This document shows positions 52,522 through 61,987 of a DNA stretch of 64,000 nt, piece by piece. The stretch's first letter is position 1; each line of letters opens with the position of its first letter. The stretch covers positions 62,001 through 126,000 of the forward strand of contig JAKPTZ010000038.1 in NCBI GenBank assembly GCA_029555025.1. Reading direction: 5' to 3'. The position numbers and the translations under genes are program-made. Under the pieces are notes generated by a model that did no database searches, had not been told where the DNA came from, and saw only the letters and a program-made list of their open reading frames with translations. The stretch is from Deltaproteobacteria bacterium (GTDB lineage: Bacteria; Myxococcota_A; UBA9042; DTJE01).

Positions 52522-53631
52522 ATGCGTCCCGTCGGCAACCGCAGAATCATCGGAAGAACGTCGGTCGGAATCCTCCTGTCCATTATTGCTCACCTCGTAC
52601 TTTTCGCCGTGCTGTTTGTCTGGGCCCCCGAGCGAACCGTCAAGACCGGTCGCGACAAGGTGGCTCTGAAGATTGTCGAGAAGGCATCGCGCGCCGAACT
52701 TGAGAAGGCCCCGCTTGTCAATGCCGCGCGTCCCACCCCTGCAAGGGAGACGGTTGACGGGCAGGTGGTGACGCTTCCCGAGCCGCCGGTGCAGCAGGTT
52801 CCGGACAAGGCAAGGTTTTTGAGTCAGTACGACATCAAGGTCGATCGGGAACAGGTTTCCAGGCGGGCTCCCGGAACGCCCGGCAAGCCCGGACGCCAGT
52901 CACCACGGGCAAAGACGACAGCGGCCGGTCGCGACTCGCAGGTTGCCGATGCACGGGGCGATGGTCAGCAGGATGCGCCCCGCGAGGCCGAGGTCTCGCA
53001 GGGGGAAGGGGGCCGTGACCGGGCGGTCGGCCAGACGGAGCACCCGACACTTCCATCAATTAAGGGACTTGGCAACATGCTTCTTCCCGGCGGGGCGGGC
53101 GGTGGTCGCGGAAGCGCGATGAACATGAGGATGCTGGCCGACCAGATGGTTGCCGACGGATCCTTTGCCGGCGGGCCCGGCGGCCCCCAGGGTGGTTCCG
53201 GAGGGCAGGGCGGAAGCGATGACGTCTTCGTCGGCGTCGAGGATGAAGGGGATGTAACCCTTGTTAATTCAAGAAGTTTTAAGTTCTGGGACTTTTTCGA
53301 CAGGATAAAGGGCCAGGTGCGCAGCGAATGGGATCCCGGGCCCGTCTATCGATCCCGGGATCCGGACGGGAAGATATACGGAAGGCGCGACCGATACACG
53401 ATTCTTGGCGTCGTGCTCGACGGCAGCGGCGCGCTTGCCCAGCTTGAGGTTGTTCACCGTTCCGGTCTGGACTTCCTGGACGAGGAGGCCGTCCGTGCTT
53501 TCCAGGCGGCGGCCCCCTTCCCAAATCCTCCAACAGGCCTTATCGATGAAGGGGGAAGGATAGTCTTCAGGTTTGGATTCATGCTTGAGTTCGGCTCTTC
53601 TTCCGGTTCATTCTTCTGGCAGAGACCTTGA
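52522..53631 (+). CDS. TonB-like energy-transducing protein
   Basis: The protein has 369 residues from the ATG at 52522, with GGGGA upstream; a TTG at 52504 overlaps the exbD stop. An N-terminal membrane helix (LLSIIAHLVLFAVLFVW) is followed by an acidic-basic linker with a Gly-rich stretch, and a C-terminal TonB-like fold (YTILGVVLDGSGALAQLEVVHRSGLDFLDEEAV..FQAAAPFPNPP). Unlike E. coli TonB it lacks a Pro-Lys repeat and has a Gly/Ser/Arg-rich linker. It would transmit proton-motive force to outer-membrane receptors. No TonB-dependent receptor is present nearby. Confidence 0.85.
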   Translation: MRPVGNRRIIGRTSVGILLSIIAHLVLFAVLFVWAPERTVKTGRDKVALKIVEKASRAELEKAPLVNAARPTPARETVDGQVVTLPEPPVQQVPDKARFLSQYDIKVDREQVSRRAPGTPGKPGRQSPRAKTTAAGRDSQVADARGDGQQDAPREAEVSQGEGGRDRAVGQTEHPTLPSIKGLGNMLLPGGAGGGRGSAMNMRMLADQMVADGSFAGGPGGPQGGSGGQGGSDDVFVGVEDEGDVTLVNSRSFKFWDFFDRIKGQVRSEWDPGPVYRSRDPDGKIYGRRDRYTILGVVLDGSGALAQLEVVHRSGLDFLDEEAVRAFQAAAPFPNPPTGLIDEGGRIVFRFGFMLEFGSSSGSFFWQRP

Positions 53632-53660
53632 CGCCGCGGGGCGGCATCCCGGGGGCCTTG

Positions 53661-54653
53661 ATGTCCTTTCGCTCGATGACGGTATCGACCGTGCTGGTTG
53701 CAATCCTGCTGGCGGCGATGACCGCCGCGGCACGCGAGACCGTTGAAACTCCGCATTTCCTCTTCGTTCACAATGGGGGCGCTTCCGGACTTGCCGAAAG
53801 ACTGTCGGAAATTGCGGAGGCCAGGCGGAACTACATCAGATATATGGTTGGCCTCGAGCGCGAGGACAATGAGAAGGTCGAGGTCAGAATCGCCGTCGAT
53901 GAAGACGAGATGCAGCAGATGACCGGTGCGTCCGGCCGTGTTGAGAAGTGGATTGCGGGTCTTACGTTCCGTGGCGCCGATCTGATCGTCATGTCCGCCA
54001 GGGGATCGGAGTATTTCAAGGCGTCGGACACTTTCGTGCATGAACTGGCTCATCTTTACCTGGATAAGGTCGTCGGCGATCGCTTCGTCCCCAGGTGGTT
54101 CCATGAAGGCTTCGCGATGCTGGCCGCGTCCGAGGACGCCGGGGAAAGGATGCACAGCATTCTTGCTGCCACCGCAACGGGATCCCTGATCCCGCTTGAC
54201 GAACTGGAACACGGCTTTCCCGAGAGGCAGCCTGCCGTTTCCCTGGCGTATGCCCAGTCGATGTTCTTCATCCGCTTTCTTCAAAGGGCTTCAGGCTCGG
54301 GCGGCGTCCGCGAGCTGATTGACGATCTCGAGGCGGGAATGCCCTTCGAGGCCGCCTTCCGGTCAACCTGGAAGGCCACTCCGGAGGAAATGTTCGAACG
54401 CTTCGAGGATTCCTTCAGCAGGTTCGATTCGGTCATAGCCTTCCTGACCAGCGCCACGTTGCTTTGGGGACTGATGGTCGGCATCTTCGTTTTCGTCTAT
54501 TTTCGCAAGAAGAGCATGGCCAGGAAGAAGATGGAACTGTGGGAACTGGAAGAAGAACTGCAGCGTGAGCGGATAATGCGTGCAATGGGTGATTACCTCG
54601 ACGTTGGGAGCGATGATGGCACCGGGCGCAATCGTCCCGAAGAGATCCACTGA
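53661..54653 (+). CDS. Peptidase MA-family membrane protein
   Basis: The protein has 330 residues from the ATG at 53661. After a signal peptide (VSTVLVAILLAAMTAAA) it has the HExxH motif (FVHELAHLY) and the following WFHEGFAMLAA, which match the gluzincin-like peptidase MA superfamily. A single transmembrane helix lies near 275-295, and the cytoplasmic tail is charged. It is therefore probably a membrane-tethered metallopeptidase with its catalytic domain outside. It directly follows the TonB-like gene and may belong to its operon. The substrate is unknown. Confidence 0.8.
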   Translation: MSFRSMTVSTVLVAILLAAMTAAARETVETPHFLFVHNGGASGLAERLSEIAEARRNYIRYMVGLEREDNEKVEVRIAVDEDEMQQMTGASGRVEKWIAGLTFRGADLIVMSARGSEYFKASDTFVHELAHLYLDKVVGDRFVPRWFHEGFAMLAASEDAGERMHSILAATATGSLIPLDELEHGFPERQPAVSLAYAQSMFFIRFLQRASGSGGVRELIDDLEAGMPFEAAFRSTWKATPEEMFERFEDSFSRFDSVIAFLTSATLLWGLMVGIFVFVYFRKKSMARKKMELWELEEELQRERIMRAMGDYLDVGSDDGTGRNRPEEIH

Positions 54654-54726
54654 AACCGACTCGTAATGTTCATAACAATTGGATGGCGTGAAGTCCGGGG
54701 GCAAAGTTCCTTACGATCGCGCCCGA

Positions 54727-55545
54727 TTACTCGGCGGCCTTTGCCGGGGCCTTCCTGGGGGCTCTGGGCTTGGCCGGGGCCTTCGCCTCTTCCGCGGCTG
54801 CCCTGGGCGCCTTTGGGGCCTTTGGGGCCGCAGGCTTCGGCGCGGCGGGCTTGGGGGCCGCAGGCTTCGGCGCCGGCGCGGCCTTCACTTCGACAGGCGC
54901 GGGCTCCGGCTTGGGGGCCTTCGCGGCCTCCCTGGCACTTGCCGCGGCCTTTTCCGCCTCGGCGGCCCTTGCTGCGGCAGCCTTCAGCGCGGCAGCCTGG
55001 CTTGCCAGCTCGGCCTCGACCTTCCTTGCGGCTTCCTCGGCGGTCTTCTTCGCTTCCTGCAGGCCCTCGCGAATCATTTCGGCCGCAACGGCACGGCTGG
55101 ACTTTGTTGCCTCGTCAACCGCGTCGCGGGCAACCTTGATTGTCTCCGTCTTCAGCGCCATCGTCCTGGCAACCGCGTCCCGCGTCGCCTTCATCGCCTC
55201 CGACTTGACCTGGTTCAGTTCCTGGAAAGCGTCCCTGGCCGCCTTTCCCGCGTCGTCCGCCGCCTTGCGCTGGACTTCAAGTTCGGCCTTCAGCCTGGTG
55301 ACCTCGCTCTCCAGTGTCTTGATAACGCTGCGAACCGAGGAAAGCTCGTCCCTGGTCACCAGTTCAAAGGTGCGGGCGACGAACTTGACCTGGGCGTCGG
55401 CCGAATGCTTCAGGTCGGACTGGAGCTTCAGGGCCTGGGTCAGGAGGTTCTTCACCTTTTCGTTGGAAAGAACCTTCAGGGCAACCGGTGAAAACTTTTC
55501 AACGACGTTCTTCACGACTACATCGCGCCACAGTTGAGCAAGCAT
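54727..55545 (-). CDS. Phasin-like/histone-H1-like Ala-Lys-Pro-rich protein
   Basis: The protein has 272 residues, starting with GGAGGATTGAATA before the ATG at 55545. The N-terminal 150 residues are helical and coiled-coil-like. The C-terminal 80 residues are almost all Ala, Lys and Pro, with PKPAAPKPAAPK repeats. Such tails bind DNA or polyanions in histone-H1-like proteins, while the N-terminal part resembles phasins, which coat polyhydroxyalkanoate granules. Either granule-DNA attachment or a nucleoid role is possible. No phaC or other granule gene is present in the window. Confidence 0.65.
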   Translation of the reverse strand: MLAQLWRDVVVKNVVEKFSPVALKVLSNEKVKNLLTQALKLQSDLKHSADAQVKFVARTFELVTRDELSSVRSVIKTLESEVTRLKAELEVQRKAADDAGKAARDAFQELNQVKSEAMKATRDAVARTMALKTETIKVARDAVDEATKSSRAVAAEMIREGLQEAKKTAEEAARKVEAELASQAAALKAAAARAAEAEKAAASAREAAKAPKPEPAPVEVKAAPAPKPAAPKPAAPKPAAPKAPKAPRAAAEEAKAPAKPRAPRKAPAKAAE

Positions 55546-55894
55546 TTATTCAATCCTCCAGGGAAGACATCCCAGACATCTGACCCGACATCAAAGAGAT
55601 CGCAAGAATGCGAACGACAAGGCTATATTGTTTATGACCTTCGAATATGTCAAGCCGCAACGGTGCATTGAGACACGACGGCCCCCCTGGATTGATGTGA
55701 CCGCCCCGGCCGCCGGGCGCAATCGGCGTTGTCGTGAAATAAATCACAGAAATTGTATCAGACCGCTTCGTTTGATTGACAAACCCGTGACTTTACTTAA
55801 AATCAGGCTGCCTTCGGGGAAGCACACCCCAGGCGCTTCAGGGGCAATCCCGCCCCCCGGATTGGGCACGAACACCCAACGAACAAGGAGCATC
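55546..55894. other. 349-base intergenic region between the phasin-like gene and GAPDH
   Basis: This gap holds no gene I can support. It contains the GAPDH promoter at 55776-55803. On the minus strand it has a perfect TTGACA (55653-55648), but with only an ill-spaced TATAGC, so the phasin-like gene's promoter is uncertain. A repeated GGGGCAATCCC/GGATTGGGCACG sequence precedes the GAPDH start. Confidence 0.6.
55776..55803 (+). promoter_or_regulatory. Strong sigma70-type promoter for GAPDH
   Basis: A perfect TTGACA (55776-55781) and TAAAAT (55798-55803) are separated by 16 bases. It leaves a leader of about 85 bases before the ATG at 55895. Confidence 0.65.
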
Positions 55895-56953
55895 ATGAGC
55901 AGAAAGATTCGTGTCGGGATCAATGGTTTTGGTCGAATTGGTCGCCTGGTCGCGCGTGTGATGATGGAGCGCGGAAACTACGAGATCGTCGCCGTCAACG
56001 ACATCCTCGATCCGAAGGATTTTGCCGGCAGCGTGAAGCAGCTTGCGATGCTGTTCAAGTACGACTCCGCTCATGGCCCGTTCAAGGGCACCGTCGAATA
56101 TAACGACACCCAGATTATCATCAACGGACAGGCCACCGATGTCGTATCCGTGAAGAACCCGGAGGAACTCCCCTGGGCCAAGTACGGCGTCGATTTCGTC
56201 GTCGAGTCGACCGGCGTGTTCCGCAAGCGCGAGCAGATCGAAGGTCACATGAAGAACGGCGGCGTCGGTCGCGTTCTTCTGACCGTGCCGCCGAAGGACG
56301 CGATTGATGCAATCATCGTGATGGGCGTCAACGACGCGGATCTGAAGAAGGAACACAAGATCATCAGCAACGCTTCGTGCACGACCAATTGCCTGGCCCC
56401 CGTGGTCAAGGTTCTTCACGACAGGTTCGGCGTGGTTCGCGGCATGATGACGACGATTCATGCGTACACCAACGACCAGAGGATTCTGGATCAGTTCCAC
56501 AAGAGTGACATGCGCCGCGCCCGCAGTGCCGCCGCCAACCTGATTCCCACTTCGACCGGAGCGGCGAAGACCATCGGCAAGATCATCACCGATCTGAAGG
56601 GCAAGCTCGATGGCATGGCCGTTCGTGCCCCGGTTCAGGATGGATCGCTTGTCGATTTCGTCTGCGAGCTTGAGAGAATCCAGGTTCGGGAGCCCGCCGA
56701 GATGGCCGCCGAGATCAACGCGGCAATCAAGGAAGCCGCCAATGGCGCGATGAAGGGCATACTTGAATACACCGAGGATCCGCTTGTATCCCAGGACATC
56801 GTCCATAACCCGGCGTCATCCATTTATGACGCGACATCGACCATGGTCATGCCGAACAGCCGCATGGTTAAGATTCTTGCCTGGTACGACAACGAGTGGG
56901 GTTACTCGAACCGTTGCGTTGACCTGATCGAAGCCGCCGTCGCCCTGGACTGA
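55895..56953 (+). CDS. gap: Glyceraldehyde-3-phosphate dehydrogenase
   Basis: The protein has 352 residues from the ATG at 55895, with AAGGAG upstream. NAD-binding INGFGRIGRLV and the catalytic Cys in SNASCTTNCLAP are present, as are the substrate-binding TTIHAYTNDQ and WYDNEWGYSNR. It oxidises glyceraldehyde-3-phosphate in glycolysis or the reverse in gluconeogenesis. It is about 20 residues longer than the typical bacterial enzyme, with added length around residue 45 (FAGSVKQLAML). It stands alone, convergent with the MopE-repeat lipoprotein. Confidence 0.95.
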   Translation: MSRKIRVGINGFGRIGRLVARVMMERGNYEIVAVNDILDPKDFAGSVKQLAMLFKYDSAHGPFKGTVEYNDTQIIINGQATDVVSVKNPEELPWAKYGVDFVVESTGVFRKREQIEGHMKNGGVGRVLLTVPPKDAIDAIIVMGVNDADLKKEHKIISNASCTTNCLAPVVKVLHDRFGVVRGMMTTIHAYTNDQRILDQFHKSDMRRARSAAANLIPTSTGAAKTIGKIITDLKGKLDGMAVRAPVQDGSLVDFVCELERIQVREPAEMAAEINAAIKEAANGAMKGILEYTEDPLVSQDIVHNPASSIYDATSTMVMPNSRMVKILAWYDNEWGYSNRCVDLIEAAVALD

Positions 56954-57072
56954 TTTCGCATCTTCCAAGCCCCGTTCTCAAGGCCAGTTTGCCAATCGAC
57001 TGTCGCGAATCTGCGACCTGTTCGGCGCATTCAGACGGTGTCCAGTAAAACAGACAGGCAGTTGTCGATAGT

Positions 57073-60000
57073 TCAGAAGCTGAATGTGCGGCCGTATATG
57101 CCCCGCCCGTCGCCGTCCTGCTGGGACGACATCCAGGCAGCGTACCACAGCGAGTTGCTGCTGACCGCCAGCGCCGGATAGAACTGGTAGTTGGCCGTCA
57201 CTCCGTGGAGTATCGTTTCGCTTCCGTTCGTTCCGCCGCGCACGAATCGCCTTGCGATGCAGGCAGCCGATCCGTCCGTGTCCCCGAATTCCGACCACCA
57301 TGCAATGATGAAGCGGGTATCGTCGATGCCGATGACGGAAGGAGCCGCCTGCAGGCCGGTCGTGAAGGTATTGGCGATTGCCGGCGCCCCGAGGGCGTTG
57401 CCGTTCCAGTCAAAGGCGCGATACCTGATTCCGCGTTCGCTGCCGTCGATGGAGTAGTCTTCGAAGGCGACCACGAAGCCGACGGATCCGGTCACCGCCA
57501 CTGCGCTGTTGTTCTGGCCAACAACAGTGGTACCGGAATTCGTGACCTGGAACTCGTTGGTAACCGGAACAAGATCTTCATCGAAAATCCTGGCAAAGAT
57601 CCTTGTATCGGTGGTCGAGGCATCAATCTGAACCTCACCGGTCCAGGTAACGACGATGCGGTGGCCGGCCTTGTAAATGGCAATGTCCGGGTTCGTCTGG
57701 CTGAGAGCGGTCGTCTGGGGAATCAGGACTTCGGAAGTCGCCGCTGCGCCGGGGGCCACATGGATGCGACCGTAAACGCCCTCCAGGCTGCCGTCCTGAA
57801 GATTGGACTGCCAGACGGTCACAATCCGGTCATCGGAACCGACAGCAACGGCCGGTCGCGCCTGGGCGTTGCCGGATGTGCCGTTTACCTGGAATTCAGG
57901 GTATTTTGCTGTTCCGTCGGCGTTCATTATCCTTCCGACGATCCCGTAACCTGAACCGTCCTGACCGTCCGACTGCCATACAAGGACGATGTCGCTGGCC
58001 ATGGCGGCAATATCCGGATAAGTCTGGGTGTTTGCCGTATATGTGTTTGCAAAGACCTCGGATCCCTGGGTAGTTCCCGTTGACGAAAGAATTCTGACCG
58101 CGATGTCCTCGCCGGTGGTGTTCCTTACAGACGAATATACGACCGCCCAGCCACCGTCCGACTTCAGTGCCGACGAAGGCCAGCTTTGGTCGCCGCTTGT
58201 CTGCTGGTTAATCCTGTATTCCGAATGCCGGCAGTCCGTGCAGCCGTCCCACTTCGTGGAGTTACCGTCGTCGCATTCCTCCAGCGGGTCAAGCAGGGTT
58301 CCGTCACAGCTTCCGTCAACGCCGCAAACGGATTGCCCGGGATAGATCAGGTTGTTGCCGTCGTTGCAGTCACCCGGGGCCGTCGTGTCGTACCATCGCC
58401 CGGGATCCGGCGCGCAGCGGCATTCGCTGTTGTTCAGGACCCCGTATCCATCGCGATCGGTGTCGAGGTAATACGTCGTGCAGTCGCTTGCGCCGTTTTC
58501 GTCCGTTGACGAGTCGCAATCGTTATCCTTGCCGTCGCACAGTTCAGGCAGCCCCCCGGATACGGTGTTGTCGTTGTCGTTGCAGTCGTCGGCAACAAGG
58601 CTCGTGTACCGTAAGCCAACGTTTCCGCCGGTGCAGTAGCACTTCGGGGTCGAGTTTTTCAGGCCGTGTCCATCGCGGTCAAAGTCGTAGTAATAAGACT
58701 TGCAGCCGATGGCATTTTCCTCGTTCATGAACGAATTGCAGTTGTTATCGACGGAAGGCGTGCCGTCAGGCTCGCAGACTTCAGTCTTTCCCGGGTTGAT
58801 CGAACTGTCCCCGTCGTTGCAGTCGGTGTTCATCAGTGCCCTGAAGCCGGTCGATGGACTTGCGGCGCAAAGGCATTTGCCGGAAATAAGCGGATCGCCG
58901 TAGTCGTCGGCGTCACCGTCATAGAAATACGTGACGCAGCCGGTCGCGTCCTGCTCGTTGAAGGTGCCGTCGCAATCCTCGTCGCCGGCGCTGCACGTTT
59001 CCTGGCCGCCCGGGAACGAGTTGATCGCGTTGTCGTCGCAATCGCCCGGTGTCAGGGTTCGGTAGAGCCCGTCGGCGGCGCACAGGCACTTGAAGATCGT
59101 CAGGATGCCAAAACCGTCCCCATCGGAATCGTAGTAGAACAGGTCGCACCCGTGAGCGTTCTCATCGTCGGTCTTGCCGTCGCAGTCGTCGTCCTTTCCG
59201 TTTCCGCATGATTCCGTCCCGGCCGGGCTTATCGATGTCACGGCGTCGTTGCAATCAAGTCCGTTATCCGAGTCGTATTTAGTCGACACGGATGGCCCGC
59301 AGAGGCAACGGGATTTCGTCGGATCCCCGTATCCGTCGCGGTCGCCGTCGAAGAACCATGCGTCGCATCCGCCGGCGTTCTCGTCGTCGGTCTTCGAGTC
59401 GCAGTTGTTGTCAATTCCGTCGCAAGTCTCGGAAATTCCGGGATTGATGAAGAAGTCCGAATCATTGCAATCGCCTGCACGCTCGGCCGTGTATGGGGCC
59501 GCCGCCTGGCAACTGCAGACGGACGTGCCGGTTCCATACCCGTCCCCGTCGTTGTCCATCCATCGGTTGACACAGTTGATGGCCCCGTTTTCGTCGGTCG
59601 TGCCATTGCAGTTGTTGTCAATTCCGTCGCATTTCTCGGTGGCTGCCGGGCTGATCGTCACCACGCTGTCGTTGCAGTCGCCGGCGACCTGAACCTTGAA
59701 CCTTGTAAGGTAGTCCGGGCCGCACTGGCACTTTGGCGCGACTGTGGCCGAACCGTAGCCGTCCGAGTCGAAGTCGTAGTAGAAGCTCTGGCAGCCACCC
59801 GCATCAACAGGATCGGTTGCCCCGTCGCAGTTGTCGTCGATTGTGTTGCACAGTTCGACCATTCCAGGATTAACGTTTGTGTTGGAGTCGTTGCAGTCCC
59901 CGGTTCTGAGGGCCGAGTAGGGGCGCGTGGCAACGCACAGGCACTTCGGGGCCGCGCTGGTTCCATAGGAGTCCGCATCGTTGTCGTAATAATAGCTGCG

Positions 60001-61218
60001 GCAGCCGGTGGCGTTTTCCTCGTCGGTCGAACCGTTGCAGTTGTCATCGATGCCGTTGCAGGATTCCGTCCTGTCGGGGTTGATTTCGACATTCTGGTCG
60101 TTGCAGTCGCCACCCCTGGTGGCCGTGTACTTGCCAGAAGGGCCGCAAAGGCACTTGCCCTTCTGGGAATTCCCGAACGTGTCGGAATCGATGTCTTCGA
60201 AGTAACTCCTGCATCCGCCGGCGTTCTCTTCGTCGGTCGTGCCGTTGCAGTTGTCGTCTATCTCATTGCATTGTTCCTGTTCCGGCCTCTGGCCCTGGCA
60301 CGTCTCGCTTCCGGACTGGCATAGCGTGGTTCCCGGGCAGGAGCCGAAGGAGTTCTGCACCAGGCATGCCCGAACCGCAACATCATCGGTCGTTCCGTTG
60401 CAGTCGTCGTCCTTCAAGTTGCATGTTTCGGTCGCCGGTTCCTGAACCGAACAGGGCTGAAGTCCGTCTTCCGTGCAGACGATCTGTCCAACGCACGTGC
60501 CGATCTCGTTCTTCAGCACGCATTCCGTGGCGGCGGATTCAAGTATTGCCCGGTCGGAACATCCGCATTCGCCGTCAGCCGGGCGGCACACCAGGGCCTT
60601 TGAACCGGAGCCCACGGTAGCCTCAGTGCACGAGTAGCCCGCCGGACACTCCATTTCGGTGGTGCAGCCGCCGGCGCAGAACCTGCCGCCGTCATCGCCG
60701 ACGCACGCGATGCTGTGGCCGGTCTGCAGGCTCTTGCACTCATCGTCGTCCATGCAGGGCATGCAGACGCGGGGCATGTTGTGAACACAGGCCGAGACTG
60801 CATCCGAGCCGGTTGAGAAAGTCGTGCACGTGTATCCCCGCGGACATGACGACGAACCACCGCAGAGAGACGAGCACTTCAGTCCGTCAGGGGTGTCAAG
60901 GCAGAACCCGCTGTTGCAGTCTCCCGGTTGATCGCATGGCCATCCCGGCTCGCCTTCCGCGATATCCACGAATACGTCGTCGATCGAATCGACGCCGGCA
61001 TCCGGGATGTCGTCGGATGACCCGTCAAGTCCGGAGTCGCCGCCATCGGGAGAGTGCTGGTCAAAGTAGTGTGAATCGACAGCAATATCGATAATGGGCA
61101 AATCGGGCGTAACCGACGCATCGAGGTCGCCCTGTTCGACGACGCCGGTGCACCCGCCCAGCATTAAAAGGGCCGCCAGGGCTGCCCGGATCATGAATCC
61201 CAAATGGCGACGCTGCAT
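57073..61218 (-). CDS. Giant MopE-repeat lipoprotein
   Basis: The protein has 1381 residues. The start at 61218 has GGAGG upstream and a signal ending LMLGGCTG. After an Asp-rich linker comes a Cys-rich region, then ten modules with the putative metal-binding (MopE) signature C-x2-x-DDxCNG-x-TDE. Most modules include a YYDxDxDGYG/SYG acidic loop that resembles calcium-binding Asp repeats. Nine are full (with the GCxxxxxDxDxD part) and the first is partial. The C-terminal 350 residues have repeating [16 protein letters not shown]-type units, probably a beta-propeller. Such lipoproteins bind copper or calcium at the cell surface in other bacteria; the metal here is not proven. Confidence 0.85.
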   Translation of the reverse strand: MQRRHLGFMIRAALAALLMLGGCTGVVEQGDLDASVTPDLPIIDIAVDSHYFDQHSPDGGDSGLDGSSDDIPDAGVDSIDDVFVDIAEGEPGWPCDQPGDCNSGFCLDTPDGLKCSSLCGGSSSCPRGYTCTTFSTGSDAVSACVHNMPRVCMPCMDDDECKSLQTGHSIACVGDDGGRFCAGGCTTEMECPAGYSCTEATVGSGSKALVCRPADGECGCSDRAILESAATECVLKNEIGTCVGQIVCTEDGLQPCSVQEPATETCNLKDDDCNGTTDDVAVRACLVQNSFGSCPGTTLCQSGSETCQGQRPEQEQCNEIDDNCNGTTDEENAGGCRSYFEDIDSDTFGNSQKGKCLCGPSGKYTATRGGDCNDQNVEINPDRTESCNGIDDNCNGSTDEENATGCRSYYYDNDADSYGTSAAPKCLCVATRPYSALRTGDCNDSNTNVNPGMVELCNTIDDNCDGATDPVDAGGCQSFYYDFDSDGYGSATVAPKCQCGPDYLTRFKVQVAGDCNDSVVTISPAATEKCDGIDNNCNGTTDENGAINCVNRWMDNDGDGYGTGTSVCSCQAAAPYTAERAGDCNDSDFFINPGISETCDGIDNNCDSKTDDENAGGCDAWFFDGDRDGYGDPTKSRCLCGPSVSTKYDSDNGLDCNDAVTSISPAGTESCGNGKDDDCDGKTDDENAHGCDLFYYDSDGDGFGILTIFKCLCAADGLYRTLTPGDCDDNAINSFPGGQETCSAGDEDCDGTFNEQDATGCVTYFYDGDADDYGDPLISGKCLCAASPSTGFRALMNTDCNDGDSSINPGKTEVCEPDGTPSVDNNCNSFMNEENAIGCKSYYYDFDRDGHGLKNSTPKCYCTGGNVGLRYTSLVADDCNDNDNTVSGGLPELCDGKDNDCDSSTDENGASDCTTYYLDTDRDGYGVLNNSECRCAPDPGRWYDTTAPGDCNDGNNLIYPGQSVCGVDGSCDGTLLDPLEECDDGNSTKWDGCTDCRHSEYRINQQTSGDQSWPSSALKSDGGWAVVYSSVRNTTGEDIAVRILSSTGTTQGSEVFANTYTANTQTYPDIAAMASDIVLVWQSDGQDGSGYGIVGRIMNADGTAKYPEFQVNGTSGNAQARPAVAVGSDDRIVTVWQSNLQDGSLEGVYGRIHVAPGAAATSEVLIPQTTALSQTNPDIAIYKAGHRIVVTWTGEVQIDASTTDTRIFARIFDEDLVPVTNEFQVTNSGTTVVGQNNSAVAVTGSVGFVVAFEDYSIDGSERGIRYRAFDWNGNALGAPAIANTFTTGLQAAPSVIGIDDTRFIIAWWSEFGDTDGSAACIARRFVRGGTNGSETILHGVTANYQFYPALAVSSNSLWYAAWMSSQQDGDGRGIYGRTFSF

Positions 61219-61274
61219 CGCGCGACCTCCATGGACGGTTTTCGCCCCAAAATCGGCAGGAAACGGTTCACCGT

Positions 61275-61280
61275 ATTATA
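61275..61280 (-). promoter_or_regulatory. -10 element for the MopE-repeat lipoprotein
   Basis: A perfect TATAAT on the minus strand lies about 57 bases before the start codon. No good -35 is evident, so an activator or another sigma contact may be needed. Confidence 0.45.
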
Positions 61281-61357
61281 CAGACAGAAACGGCTTCAGG
61301 CTACATGGCGGTGAATGTCGGAGGTGCGGATGGTGGACAGTCATGCACGGATACGGT

Positions 61358-61894
61358 TCAGGTTGAAGGGGTTTCTTCCGGTCGAGGTCTTTCGAGCGTG
61401 AATTTCTCGTATTCACGGGCAAGTCTGGTGTCCTTGATTCTGGTGGAAGCAGCCTGTTCGAGCTGTCGGATTCGTTCTCTGGTCAGGTTCATGATCCTCC
61501 CGACATCTTCAAGGGTTACCGGGCCTTTGTCGGCGACATCCAGAACGCAGGAGTCCTGGAGTTCCCATGGTTCCAGATCCGGGAAGTTCAGTTTGATCGA
61601 CCCGGTTCTGGTGCTGACGTCCAGATACAGATGATATTTGCAGGCGACCCAGGGGCATGGCCTGGGGCCCTCGGCGCAATCGGCCCTGGTCCTGGGACGC
61701 AGGGCTTCCAGGCTCTCGTCGATTTCCAGGCCGTCCGAGAAATCGACCTTGCTGAGCCGTCTGGCCGCAATGGTCCGCGATCTGCGCTTGCCCTGACGGC
61801 TGGACGCGGCAGTCGCCTGGCCGGCGTCGCGGTCTTCGGCCGAAGGATTTTCAGTCATCGGCATCTCGCTGTTGTCTGGTTTTTCGGAAGCCAT
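61358..61894 (-). CDS. Sigma-region-4-like DNA-binding protein
   Basis: The protein has 178 residues from the ATG at 61894; a TTG three codons earlier is possible. The C-terminal part ([24 protein letters not shown]) is the sigma-70 region 4 helix-turn-helix that contacts the -35 element. No sigma region 2 is present, so it is not a stand-alone sigma factor. A conserved-looking block [14 protein letters not shown] lies before it. I recall similar proteins from deltaproteobacteria. A promoter-binding or RNA-polymerase-associated regulator is plausible. Confidence 0.75.
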   Translation of the reverse strand: MASEKPDNSEMPMTENPSAEDRDAGQATAASSRQGKRRSRTIAARRLSKVDFSDGLEIDESLEALRPRTRADCAEGPRPCPWVACKYHLYLDVSTRTGSIKLNFPDLEPWELQDSCVLDVADKGPVTLEDVGRIMNLTRERIRQLEQAASTRIKDTRLAREYEKFTLERPRPEETPST

Positions 61895-61987
61895 TCCACG
61901 CAAACCATATCTGCATCGGCTTGCGACATTAGCACATCGTTTGGTGTGTGAAAAGCACCTATTGAAGTGTTGCCGGAAGGATTCTGT

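Noticed and set aside
54770-55537. Long plus-strand open frame opposite the Ala-Lys-Pro-rich protein
   Set aside because: It is the antisense of a highly biased coding sequence and has no signal or domain.
56954-57072. Rho-independent terminator for GAPDH
   Set aside because: Only a weak 5-bp stem (GTCGC/GCGAC) is present and it is not followed by a T-run.
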